Of a stretch of 36,069 bases of DNA, positions 1 to 6,930 are shown in pieces. Within the stretch, counting starts at the first letter, position 1. Every line of letters begins with the position of its first letter. A program made the translations under genes and the position numbers. Under the pieces are notes generated by a model. It saw only the letters and a list, made by a program, of their open reading frames with translations. It was not told the DNA's origin and did no database searches. This DNA comes from Clostridiales bacterium NK3B98 (GTDB taxonomy: Bacteria; Bacillota; Clostridia; Oscillospirales; Oscillospiraceae), in contig ATWA01000022.1 in assembly GCA_000421005.1 (NCBI GenBank), forward strand, positions 1 to 36,069, read 5' to 3'.

Positions 1-177
1 GTCCTCCAGCAGAGCGTCTGAGACATTGGTCAGCTGGCAGCTGCCGGAAGCGAGAATGCCATAGCAGATGTCAGCAGCAAACTTCCGATCAGGCCGACTG
101 AGAGAGCAGGAAATTTTTTCGGTAAAGCTGACGATTGCCTGTTTCATTTTCGGCAAAGATGTGCTAAAATCACTCAT
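1..177 (-). CDS. Transposase, N-terminal 59 residues (runs off left edge)
   Basis: An open frame starts with ATG at 175-177 behind an AGGAGG ribosome site (about 186-191) and stays open to the window edge. The first 59 residues (beginning MSDFSTSLPKMKQ, later RPDRKFAADICYGILASGSC) resemble the N-terminus of DDE transposases found in clostridial IS4-like elements, in which a helical N-terminal region precedes the DDE core. No catalytic residues are inside the window, so the family rests on N-terminal resemblance and on the gene sitting at a portal disruption. It could also be another gene transported with the insertion. Confidence 0.55.
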   Translation of the reverse strand, partial: MSDFSTSLPKMKQAIVSFTEKISCSLSRPDRKFAADICYGILASGSCQLTNVSDALLED

Positions 178-337
178 GGGAAATCCTCCTGTGGTTTTTG
201 GCAGAGTTTTGAGTGGTGTCTTTATTCTACCATAAATCCAGCTGGATTTCCCTCTTTTTTTACTGTTCTTTTTGGCTTTTCTCTGTGGATAGTTTTCAAC
301 TATTTGCTTCAGATAGAAAATACGGAAACTCTAACAA
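1..337 (-). mobile_element. Insertion sequence, 5' end only, inserted in the portal gene
   Basis: The left edge carries the promoter-proximal end of an insertion sequence: a transposase start (1-177), a leader, and a junction with portal coding sequence near 330-341. The portal frame is normal up to the motif SANDIREL and then runs into foreign sequence and a stop. The leader holds a 16-bp perfect palindrome (234-249) and a possible -10 hexamer TAGAAT (minus strand, about 224-229). The other IS end and the target duplication lie outside the window, so the terminal repeats cannot be verified. Confidence 0.6.
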
Positions 338-1463
338 GTTCACGGATGTCATTGGCGCTCATCCAGCCGTTCTGGCGTCCGATGGCGTAGCCGTTCATCC
401 TGCTCTGGTAATCCCCGCGGAGCAGCCCGTCGAGGTTGAACTTGACGTAGTATTTCTTCTTCTCATCGGCAGAAAAAAGGGCCCGTGCGATACTCTGTTC
501 CCACCGGGAGACCCAGGGGTCGAGGGTATACTTCACGAACTCCAGTGACTGCTGTTCAATATTGGAAAAACTGCTCTTCTCAAGGTCCCCGACCATGTGG
601 GGAGGGACACGGAAGATACGCGCGATCTCGTTGATCTGGAACTTCCTTGTTTCCAAAAACTGTGCCTGTTCAGGCGAGATGCTGATTGGCGTGTATTTCA
701 TGCCCTCTTCGAGGACGGCGATCTTGTTGCTGTTCGCCGAGCCGCCGAAAGTCTGCTGCCAGCTCTCCCGGATACGGGCCGGGTCTTTTAATGTCCCCGG
801 GTGCTCCAGGACGCCGCTGGGCGCTGCGCCGTTCGCAAAGAACTTGCTGCCGTACTCCTCGGTAGCGATGGCAAGGCCGATGGCGTTCTTCGCCATGGCA
901 ATGGGCGAATACCCCACGAGGCCGTCAAAGCCAAGGCCCGGGATGTGCAGCACATCGGAGGGGGACAGCCTCACCGTGGACTTTTTGTTAATCGGCGCGT
1001 CGTCACCCGAGACCATGTATTCGTAATAAAGCCGCCCCTTGTCGTCCCTGTCCACAGTCATGCGGTCAGGCATCAGGGGGTAAAGCCCGATCACGTCGCC
1101 CCTGCCGTTCCGGATGACCTGCGCATAGGCGTTGCCCCACAGGAGCAGGTGTGTCATGAGCGTCTCCCGGAACACGAAGGACGTCATCTCCGGGTTCGGC
1201 TCGTCATGCAGGATCGTATAGAGCGGGTGCTCCGTTGCCTTTGCCGTCCCTGTCTCCGTGTATTTATAAACGTGGAGCGGGAGGGAGGCTACCGCCTCTG
1301 ACAGGATACGCACACAGGAATACACCGCCGTCATCTGCATGGCAGACCGCTCGTTTACCCGTTTGCCGGAGGACGAGCCGCCCATGAAAAAGCTGTAGGC
1401 ACTGCCTGCCGTCCTGTCCTGAGGCTTGTCCCTTGACTTGAATAACCCGCTTAAGATACCCAT
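309..1463 (-). CDS. Phage portal protein (HK97/lambda type), C-terminus truncated
   Basis: Portal subunit: forms the dodecameric ring at the capsid vertex through which DNA is packaged and to which terminase and tail attach. Typical features are an N-terminal ERSAMQMTAVYSCVRILSEA segment, a central PSDVLHIPGLGFDGLVGYSP segment, and the C-terminal region around RVPPHMVGDLEKSSFSNIEQ. The ATG at 1461-1463 was chosen; a GTG at 1470-1472 with AAGGAAGG just upstream is an alternative. The last normal motif is SANDIREL; the following eight residues (VRVSVFSI) and stop come from the inserted element. Portals of this type usually continue for tens of residues, so the product is probably short and possibly non-functional. 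The large terminase gene lies 18 bp upstream. Confidence 0.9.
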   Translation of the reverse strand: MGILSGLFKSRDKPQDRTAGSAYSFFMGGSSSGKRVNERSAMQMTAVYSCVRILSEAVASLPLHVYKYTETGTAKATEHPLYTILHDEPNPEMTSFVFRETLMTHLLLWGNAYAQVIRNGRGDVIGLYPLMPDRMTVDRDDKGRLYYEYMVSGDDAPINKKSTVRLSPSDVLHIPGLGFDGLVGYSPIAMAKNAIGLAIATEEYGSKFFANGAAPSGVLEHPGTLKDPARIRESWQQTFGGSANSNKIAVLEEGMKYTPISISPEQAQFLETRKFQINEIARIFRVPPHMVGDLEKSSFSNIEQQSLEFVKYTLDPWVSRWEQSIARALFSADEKKKYYVKFNLDGLLRGDYQSRMNGYAIGRQNGWMSANDIRELVRVSVFSI

Positions 1464-1481
1464 ACCTACCACCGTCCTTCC

Positions 1482-3083
1482 TTACAAAATGAGCAGCCCC
1501 CGTGTGTCATAAACGCTCTCGCCGGAGTCGTTCCCGCACCGGATCGCCCTGTCAAGTGCCATGATGGCCGCGACCGCGCCATCGATCTTTTCTGTGCTCT
1601 TTGCCTTGTCCGCCTTGATGTTCCCCGCAGGGTCCTGCCGGATGAAGATGTTGTCCATCATCCAGCGGAGTACCGGGTGCCCGCCGTGGGCTACCCGCTT
1701 CTCAAGGGTCAGCTTCATCAGTTCCTTTGTCGGCGGGCTCATGTCCTTGAAGCCCTGGCCGAACGGGATGACCGTGAAGCCCATGCCCTCGAGGTTCTGC
1801 ACCATCTGCACGGCACCCCAGCGGTCGAAAGCGATCTCACGGATGTTGAACCGTTCGCCGAGGTGTTCGATGAACTGCTCGATGAACCCGTAATGGACCA
1901 CGTTGCCTTCCGTGGTCATGATGTACCCCTGGCGTTCCCAGACGTCGTACGGAACATGGTCCCGCTTTACCCTGAGGTCAAGCGTTTCCTCCGGCAGCCA
2001 GAAATAAGGGAGGATGCAGTACTTATCGTCCTCGTCCTCCGGCGGGAAGACCAGGACGAACGCTGTGATGTCCGTTGTGGAGGAAAGGTCGAGGCCGCCA
2101 TAGCAGACACGCCCTTCGAGGGCATCCTCGGATACCGGGAAGGCACAGGCGTCCCATTTGTCCATCGGCATCCACCTTACGGACTGCTTGACCCACTGGT
2201 TCAGCCTCAGCTGCCGGAAGGCGTTCTCCTCGCCCGGGTTCTGCTGTGCCGACTCGCAGGCGGCCTTCACCTTGTCGATACCGACCGTGATGCCGAGGGA
2301 GGGGTTCGCCTTCTTCCAGACCGCCGGGTCTGTCCAGTCCTCTTCCTCGCCCGCGCCGTAGATCACGGAATAGAAGGTCGGGTCGATCTTCCTGCCTTCT
2401 TCAATGTCTATCGCCTTCTGGTGCACCTCGTAACAGATGGAGTTCGTATCGTTCCCGGCTGTCGTGATCAGGAAATACAGGGGCTGCATCCGGGCATCGC
2501 CCGACCCCTGGAGCATGACGTCAAATAATTTCCTGTTCGGCTGCGTGTGCAGCTCGTCAAAGATCACCCCGTGGGTGTTGAAGCCGTGCTTGTTCGCCAC
2601 GTCCGCCGACAGTACCTGGTAGGAACTGTTTGTCGGCTTGTATACCAGTTTCTTCTGTGATTCCAGTATCTTTACCCTCTTGGAGAGGGCCGGACAGAAA
2701 CGCACCATGTCTACGGCTACGTCAAATACGATCTTCGCCTGGTTGCGGTCAGCGGCACAGCCGTACACTTCTGCACGTTCCTCGCCGTCCCCGCAGAGGA
2801 GGAGGAGTGCCACCGCTGCGGCAAGTTCGCTCTTTCCCTGCTTTTTCGGGATCTCGATATATGCCGTGTTGAACTGCCTGTAACCGTTCTCCTTCAGCAC
2901 GCCGAACAGGTCGCGTATGATACGCTCCTGCCAGTCGATCAGTTCGAACCGTTTCCCCGCCCACGTGCCTTTCGTATGGCAGAGCTGTTCGATAAACGCC
3001 ACCGCATAGTCCGCAGCCCCCTCGTCATAATGGGACGTCTCAGCCATGAACCTTGTCGGTGTGTAATCCTTCAGTTTCCTCAT
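1482..3083 (-). CDS. Phage terminase large subunit
   Basis: ATP-driven packaging motor and nuclease that cuts concatemeric phage DNA and pumps it into the prohead through the portal. With the start at 3083 (533 aa), the ATPase P-loop region is IPKKQGKS (about residues 78-85), Walker B is GVIFDELH (about 172-179), and the RNase H-like nuclease begins at YGGLDLSSTTD (first Asp about 332). The length is normal. In-frame upstream codons reach 3110, but the best Shine-Dalgarno (GAAGG followed by GGCGG) precedes the twin ATGs at 3086 and 3083, and the family usually starts at MRKLKDY or similar. The start overlaps the end of the upstream 49-aa gene. The portal follows directly. Confidence 0.95.
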   Translation of the reverse strand: MRKLKDYTPTRFMAETSHYDEGAADYAVAFIEQLCHTKGTWAGKRFELIDWQERIIRDLFGVLKENGYRQFNTAYIEIPKKQGKSELAAAVALLLLCGDGEERAEVYGCAADRNQAKIVFDVAVDMVRFCPALSKRVKILESQKKLVYKPTNSSYQVLSADVANKHGFNTHGVIFDELHTQPNRKLFDVMLQGSGDARMQPLYFLITTAGNDTNSICYEVHQKAIDIEEGRKIDPTFYSVIYGAGEEEDWTDPAVWKKANPSLGITVGIDKVKAACESAQQNPGEENAFRQLRLNQWVKQSVRWMPMDKWDACAFPVSEDALEGRVCYGGLDLSSTTDITAFVLVFPPEDEDDKYCILPYFWLPEETLDLRVKRDHVPYDVWERQGYIMTTEGNVVHYGFIEQFIEHLGERFNIREIAFDRWGAVQMVQNLEGMGFTVIPFGQGFKDMSPPTKELMKLTLEKRVAHGGHPVLRWMMDNIFIRQDPAGNIKADKAKSTEKIDGAVAAIMALDRAIRCGNDSGESVYDTRGLLIL

Positions 3084-3189
3084 CATCCGTGCCGCCACCT
3101 TCTTCCTCATCTTCTACCGGGATCAGCCAGGACGGGTCCGGCACCATTGCGTCATAAGGCAGTTCAGTCCTGTCTATCAGAAACCTCAT
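3040..3189 (-). CDS. Small acidic phage protein, 49 aa
   Basis: A short frame starts with ATG at 3187-3189, preceded by a strong GGAGG site at about 3194-3198. The product begins MRFLIDRTELPYDAMVPDPS and has a very acidic middle (EDEEEGGGTDDEETEG). Its 3' end overlaps the start of large terminase by 44 bp in another frame, which suggests translational coupling. I do not recognise a family and see no catalytic motif. The ribosome site and position in a tightly packed late operon argue that it is translated. Confidence 0.55.
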   Translation of the reverse strand: MRFLIDRTELPYDAMVPDPSWLIPVEDEEEGGGTDDEETEGLHTDKVHG

Positions 3190-3282
3190 ATAAACCTCCG
3201 GTATTAAAAAAGGGCCTGCCCCCGGCAAGCCCGTGTACGGGAAACAGCCCCATAGGGGCCGTCCCTCTGCGTTATACCTTTT

Positions 3283-3489
3283 TTACTCCTGCCGCCCGAT
3301 CCGGCAGGTCATGCCATCCACGTCCACGATCTCGTAGCGGTTTCCCCGCCAGAGCACTTCGCGGATACGGATACCGGTGTAGGCGTTGCTCCTCTGCCTG
3401 TCGGAAATGACCTCGCCGTGTTCCTCCATCCAGTGGGCAAGGCGTCCCATCAGCCTTGACTCCTGTTCCATCCTGTCTGCGTAGTTCAT
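3283..3489 (-). CDS. Small phage protein of unknown function, 68 aa
   Basis: A 68-residue frame (MNYADRMEQESRLMGRL at the start, IGRQE at the end) lies between the 91-aa gene and the small acidic gene. A G-rich stretch just before the ATG could act as a weak ribosome site. The protein is charged, without membrane segment or signal peptide. The 11-bp spacing from the upstream gene's stop fits one operon. I do not recognise the family; function unknown. Confidence 0.55.
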   Translation of the reverse strand: MNYADRMEQESRLMGRLAHWMEEHGEVISDRQRSNAYTGIRIREVLWRGNRYEIVDVDGMTCRIGRQE

Positions 3490-3500
3490 CCGGCGCCCCC

Positions 3501-3776
3501 TTACTGCCGCATCGCCCAGGCGATGGCGTGGCCGTCGTCCTCAAATTCGACCCCGCTGGCGGCTCTCAGCCCGATTGTGCCTTCGCAGGAAAGGTCGCCG
3601 TCAAGGTGCTCGTAAACTGCGCCGAAGTAGCAGGGCTTGTCCTTCCCGTTGTAGAAGTATCCTGCGAGGAGCACCCTTTCCCCGAAGTTCAGGACCTTGC
3701 TCCACCTGCATTCGAGGTCTTCCGGTGTGGTGGGGTTCGGCAGCCTGTAGGTTCTCATTGCTTCGTTGATCGTCAT
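3501..3776 (-). CDS. Hypothetical phage protein, 91 aa
   Basis: Start chosen at ATG 3774-3776 (MTINEAMRTYRLPNP) because GGAGG lies seven bases upstream. An in-frame ATG 33 bp further up (MYIPK) has no ribosome site and lies inside a repeated promoter-like element. The product is a small acidic soluble protein with aromatic-rich stretches (AGYFYNGKDKPCYFGAVYEH). No recognised domain. It is the first gene after the element at 3795-3838, so it may head a short transcription unit leading into large terminase. Confidence 0.6.
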   Translation of the reverse strand: MTINEAMRTYRLPNPTTPEDLECRWSKVLNFGERVLLAGYFYNGKDKPCYFGAVYEHLDGDLSCEGTIGLRAASGVEFEDDGHAIAWAMRQ

Positions 3777-3794
3777 GTCTTTTACCTCCGTTCG

Positions 3795-3838
3795 TTTTGG
3801 TATGTACATATATCACTCTGAACGGGGATAATAGCAAG
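3795..3838 (-). promoter_or_regulatory. Promoter/operator element, copy A of a 44-bp repeat
   Basis: 44 bp that match 5144-5187 at 36 positions. On the minus strand it offers a -35-like TTGCTA and, 17 bp on, GATATA, followed by the perfect palindrome TATGTACATA (3801-3810). It sits about 20 bp before the start of the 91-aa gene. Calling it a promoter with an overlapping operator is inference from the repetition and spacing. Confidence 0.5.
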
Positions 3839-3842
3839 TTAA

Positions 3843-3875
3843 TTCCGGGGATAAATGTGACAATTATCCCCGGAA
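3843..3875. repeat. Perfect 12-bp inverted repeat with 9-bp loop
   Basis: TTCCGGGGATAA (3843-3854) pairs perfectly with TTATCCCCGGAA (3864-3875). A third copy of GGGGATAA lies at 3824-3831. No clean T-run follows on either strand, so it is not a textbook terminator. It lies between the DUF5049 stop and copy A of the promoter element, and could be a weak terminator, an mRNA-stabilising hairpin or a protein-binding site. Confidence 0.6.
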
Positions 3876-3887
3876 AAACTGTGTATA

Positions 3888-4064
3888 TTATGCCTCACCC
3901 GTAAGGATGAAGCGCACGTATCCCTTCCGGTCCTCCTCCAGGTAACACACCAATTCGTAAAAGCCCCTGTCGAAGGCAAGCCTCTGCACCGCCGGGATGT
4001 CAAACATGTTCGTAAGGCCGGTGTCGCGGATGGCCAGTACCTGTTCCTTAACTGTCTGCGTCAT
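3888..4064 (-). CDS. DUF5049 family small phage protein, 58 aa
   Basis: A 58-residue frame from ATG 4062-4064 (MTQTVKEQVLAIRDTGLTNM) to TAA at 3888-3890. The pattern, including TGLTNMFD, then GFYELVCYLEE and the ending RFILTGEA, matches what I remember of DUF5049, a short family in Firmicutes phages commonly placed next to DUF4314 and before terminase. Function unknown. GGGGGTG upstream serves as ribosome site. It overlaps the 3' end of the DUF4314 gene by 17 bp, suggesting translational coupling. Confidence 0.7.
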   Translation of the reverse strand: MTQTVKEQVLAIRDTGLTNMFDIPAVQRLAFDRGFYELVCYLEEDRKGYVRFILTGEA

Positions 4065-4443
4065 CGGTGCACACCCCCAGTCCCATTACCAGTTTGGTGT
4101 AAACGGCCGTGTACCGTTCGCATTCGGAACCTTCCGTGGCGGCCATGCCCTGCAGGAAGAAGTCCGCTGCCTCTTTCCGGCTGTCCCATACCTTCCGCTC
4201 GCCGTAGCAGACGGTCGTTACCGTGTCGAGTTTCCTTACGGCGTCTTCGCCCCAGACCACGTTCAGCCCGCTGCCGTTGTCCCACCGCATCAGGAGGGAT
4301 CCTGTATCGTCCACGCCGAGTACCGTGCCCTTCGTGCCGGCAGGCGGTGCCTGTATGTCATCCATTCGGACAAGTTCCACGCGGGTACCTGCCGGATACT
4401 CCCTGCGGATGCGTTCCACTGTCTCTTTATTCGGAAACCTCAT
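4048..4443 (-). CDS. DUF4314 domain phage protein, 131 aa
   Basis: The N-terminal half (MRFPNKETVERIRREYPAGT, then a GTKGTVLGVDDTGSLLMRWD core and GLNVVWGEDAVRKL) is a clear DUF4314 domain, a small beta-rich fold common in Firmicutes phages and of unknown role. The C-terminal part (about residues 75-131) is less conserved. The ATG at 4441-4443 is preferred over a GTG nine bases upstream because GGGGGTG is well spaced from it. It overlaps both the upstream 232-aa gene and the downstream DUF5049 gene by 17 bp, a coupled trio. Confidence 0.8.
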   Translation of the reverse strand: MRFPNKETVERIRREYPAGTRVELVRMDDIQAPPAGTKGTVLGVDDTGSLLMRWDNGSGLNVVWGEDAVRKLDTVTTVCYGERKVWDSRKEAADFFLQGMAATEGSECERYTAVYTKLVMGLGVCTDDADS

Positions 4444-5125
4444 GGCCTGCACCCCCGTTCCTGAATGCGGATGAACCTGTCAGGTTCTCCAGAAGGATCT
4501 TCCGGTCTTTCTTGTACTCCGCCCCGATGAACCCAAGCCGGAGGAGGAAGCACCGGAATGCGTACTTTTCGTTGCTGACTTCCTTTTCCTTTGCCGTGAC
4601 CCGCTTGGCCTCCCGGCTCATCCTGCAGAGGGCTGTGATGAATTTGGTGTAGGCGGCGGCATGGTCCGCGTCCGGATTCTGGAACCAGGGAAATGCCACC
4701 CTGTCTTCCTTCATCTCGATGCGGATGTCCTCCGCGCCCAGTGCCTTTTTGATCAGTGCCCCCTTGGCATCGAGGAGTTTCGTGAGGTTGCCTACGTTCA
4801 CCTTGTCAAAGGGGACCTCCACCGTAAGCCCCGTGCTTTCGCCCTGCGCCGTGTCCAGCGGTCCTTCCGTTACTTCAACGGTTCCGTTTTCTGCGCGATC
4901 CTGCGGCTCACATTCAAAGCCTGCGGCGGCGATGGCTTCAAGCACCTTTTTGGCGTCCGTGCCGCCGCCATATTCCAGGGTGCCGTCCTTCAGGATCCGG
5001 TAAGGCCCGGCCTCATAGGCCGCGCTCGGCATCCCCAGGTACTTTGCCTTTGTCCCGATGGCCTCCGAAACCACCTTCACCAGTTCCTTCCGCTTTGGTC
5101 CTGTTACGTTGTACTTAACCTGCAT
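4427..5125 (-). CDS. Phage 'virulence-related' type protein, function unknown, 232 aa
   Basis: Start at ATG 5123-5125 (MQVKYNVTGPKRKELVKVVS) behind AAGGAGG. An upstream in-frame MYIPK start has no ribosome site. The N-terminal third, with AKYLGMPSAAYEAGPYRI and DGTLEYGGG, resembles phage proteins often labelled 'virulence-related protein' in Firmicutes genomes, a label with no proven meaning. The C-terminal half (FPWFQNPDADHAAAYTKFIT onward) is basic and helical, with Lys/Arg clusters that could contact nucleic acid. It is the first gene after the second copy of the 44-bp promoter-like element and is coupled to DUF4314 by overlap. Confidence 0.6.
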   Translation of the reverse strand: MQVKYNVTGPKRKELVKVVSEAIGTKAKYLGMPSAAYEAGPYRILKDGTLEYGGGTDAKKVLEAIAAAGFECEPQDRAENGTVEVTEGPLDTAQGESTGLTVEVPFDKVNVGNLTKLLDAKGALIKKALGAEDIRIEMKEDRVAFPWFQNPDADHAAAYTKFITALCRMSREAKRVTAKEKEVSNEKYAFRCFLLRLGFIGAEYKKDRKILLENLTGSSAFRNGGAGHEVSE

Positions 5126-5143
5126 TGTGCGTACCTCCTTGTT

Positions 5144-5187
5144 TTTTGGTATGTACATACATCACTCTAAAGCCCGTAAATAGCAAG
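5144..5187 (-). promoter_or_regulatory. Promoter/operator element, copy B of a 44-bp repeat
   Basis: Second copy of the element at 3795-3838 (36 of 44 positions identical). On the minus strand: TTGCTA, 17 bp, GATGTA, then the palindrome GTATGTACATAC (5149-5160). It lies between the C5 methyltransferase stop and the 232-aa gene. The middle variable part makes a local CCCGT/ACGGG inverted repeat here, whereas copy A has GGGGATAA. Confidence 0.5.
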
Positions 5188-5208
5188 CGGAAAACGGGTA
5201 TTCCGAAG

Positions 5209-6930
5209 TCAAATATCCGTTTCCTGCCCGCCCCGGAACTGTGAGTAATACACAATGCCCGAAAGCACGAATACCACGCAGGGGAGTGCCACGCCGTTGC
5301 CCCACATCTTATATTCAGCGGAGTCCGAGTATGGGTCTGTGAGCCATTTCCTGACCTGTTTCGAGGTCTTCGGCTTGCCGCCTGGGTTCGTGGCCTTCCG
5401 CCATGTCTCGAACGCCTTGTACCAGAAATACATCTCTTCGTCCGTGGGTTTTTCCGTGCCAAGCCCGCTGCACCACCAGTCGGGGAATCCCTGCAACCTC
5501 GCGCATTCGGTCGGCGTGAGCCTGCGGACGATGTAGTCAGCCCCGTCCCGGTCGTTGATGAGCGGCGGGTCTTTATAATCCGTAGCCACCAGGGTGTTCG
5601 CCTGTTCCTTCTGGGCGTCCATGAAGAAGGAGTTCTTGGATGCACAGTAATGCTCGACCGCCACCGCATGCTGTTCCGTGGCGTTCAGCGTGAAACTGAC
5701 GTTGTCCTCGGAATACCCGCTGCCCCTGTGGGACGGCCTCGCGCCGTTGCCCTCCAGTGCCACGACCGCCATGCCGCCCTGGTTGCAGGAGGGGTTGCCC
5801 CCGTTTCCGTCCAGGGTCCGCGAGGTGTCCGCCTCATAGAAACCGCTGTGCGGGTTGGCCGACTTCATGGCGTTCGAATCCTTGGAGCAGATGCCGTATA
5901 CCTTCGGCTGGAACAGCGTCTGGTCGTTATGCGTCCCGAGGGTCGCCGACTTGTCGTCCTGGATGAGTGCGCCTTTGCCTCCGCCTTCGCAGCCGGAGCG
6001 GATCTTCAGCGTTTTCGGCGTCTCCACCACGAACGGCTGGTTGTTTCCGCCGGTGCCGAAGGTGGAAAGGACGGTCTGCGCCACATCGAGCGGGCCGGTA
6101 TAGCGGCTGTCCTGTGAGTGGTTCTCAAATACGAGCGGGGGATGGTTCGCCCTGGCGCGGAGCGTGTTCGTCACATCTTCTGTGACATCCATCCGCTGTC
6201 CGCCCTGGTCGTTCAAGCACAGAGTGCCTGCTTCTCCAGTGCCTTCTTCAGCATGACAGGCAGCTCCTTGCCACGAGCGGAAGCCCTCCGCAGAATACCC
6301 AGACACGCCTTCTGACTCAAATAGTATTTTTCCGGCACTCCCGCCTGTAAAATCTGCGACAAGGTAGATACGTTTTCTTCTCTGGGGCACTCCCCAGTAT
6401 TGGGCGTCCAGCATTCTCCAGGCAACGGAGTAACCGTCTCCCATGATGCTCCCTGCGTACTGCCACTTCTTAACCGGAGGGACAGATACGGTTTCATCTG
6501 CGATGCGGCAGATGCTTTCGAGGACACAGCGGAAGTCTTCTCCCTTGTTTGAGGAGAAGGCGCCGGGGACGTTTTCCCAGACGATATATCTTGGATATTT
6601 TCCATTGGTCTTTTCCCTCATTTCCTTAATGATACGGACGGCCTGATAAAAAAGACCGGAGCGGTTGCCGTCCAGTCCTTCCCGTTTGCCCGCGATGCTC
6701 ATGTCCTGGCAAGGCGAACCGAATGTTATGATATCCACAGGTTCGATACTCCCGCCGTCCATCAGGGAGACATCACCGTAATGTTTCATCTGCGGCAGGC
6801 GCTTTGTGGTCACCCGGATGGGGAACGGCTCGATCTCAGATGCCCATACCGGGGTAATGCCGGAGAGCAGTCCGCCGAGCGGGAAACCGCCGGAACCATC
6901 GAAGAGGCTGCCAAGGGTAAGATTACTCAT
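5209..6930 (-). CDS. C5-cytosine DNA methyltransferase with repeat-containing insert (phage)
   Basis: Transfers methyl from SAM to cytosine C5 in DNA. Start at ATG 6928-6930 (MSNLTLGSLFDGSGGFPLGG, SAM motif I) behind GGGGGTG; 573 aa. Catalytic Cys74 sits in GSPCQDMS, ENV at 119-121, QRRKR at 183-187. Motif IX (VRRLTPTECARLQGFPDWW) is near 468-486 and motif X (GNGVALPCV) near the end. Between motifs VIII and IX lies a long insert (about 245-460) of degenerate units built on a TL-x-A core followed by hydrophobic PLV/PFV/AVAV. The start overlaps the preceding methyltransferase gene by 8 bp. Probably modifies phage DNA against host restriction; specificity unknown. Confidence 0.93.
   Translation of the reverse strand: MSNLTLGSLFDGSGGFPLGGLLSGITPVWASEIEPFPIRVTTKRLPQMKHYGDVSLMDGGSIEPVDIITFGSPCQDMSIAGKREGLDGNRSGLFYQAVRIIKEMREKTNGKYPRYIVWENVPGAFSSNKGEDFRCVLESICRIADETVSVPPVKKWQYAGSIMGDGYSVAWRMLDAQYWGVPQRRKRIYLVADFTGGSAGKILFESEGVSGYSAEGFRSWQGAACHAEEGTGEAGTLCLNDQGGQRMDVTEDVTNTLRARANHPPLVFENHSQDSRYTGPLDVAQTVLSTFGTGGNNQPFVVETPKTLKIRSGCEGGGKGALIQDDKSATLGTHNDQTLFQPKVYGICSKDSNAMKSANPHSGFYEADTSRTLDGNGGNPSCNQGGMAVVALEGNGARPSHRGSGYSEDNVSFTLNATEQHAVAVEHYCASKNSFFMDAQKEQANTLVATDYKDPPLINDRDGADYIVRRLTPTECARLQGFPDWWCSGLGTEKPTDEEMYFWYKAFETWRKATNPGGKPKTSKQVRKWLTDPYSDSAEYKMWGNGVALPCVVFVLSGIVYYSQFRGGQETDI

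Noticed and set aside
1677-2528. 283-residue plus-strand frame opposite large terminase
   Set aside because: Antisense to a well-conserved terminase gene; no ribosome site or domain.
3777-3809. N-terminal extension MYIPK of the 91-aa and 232-aa genes (also 5126-5158)
   Set aside because: No ribosome site before the upstream ATG, while a strong site precedes the internal ATG; the similarity comes from the repeated promoter element.
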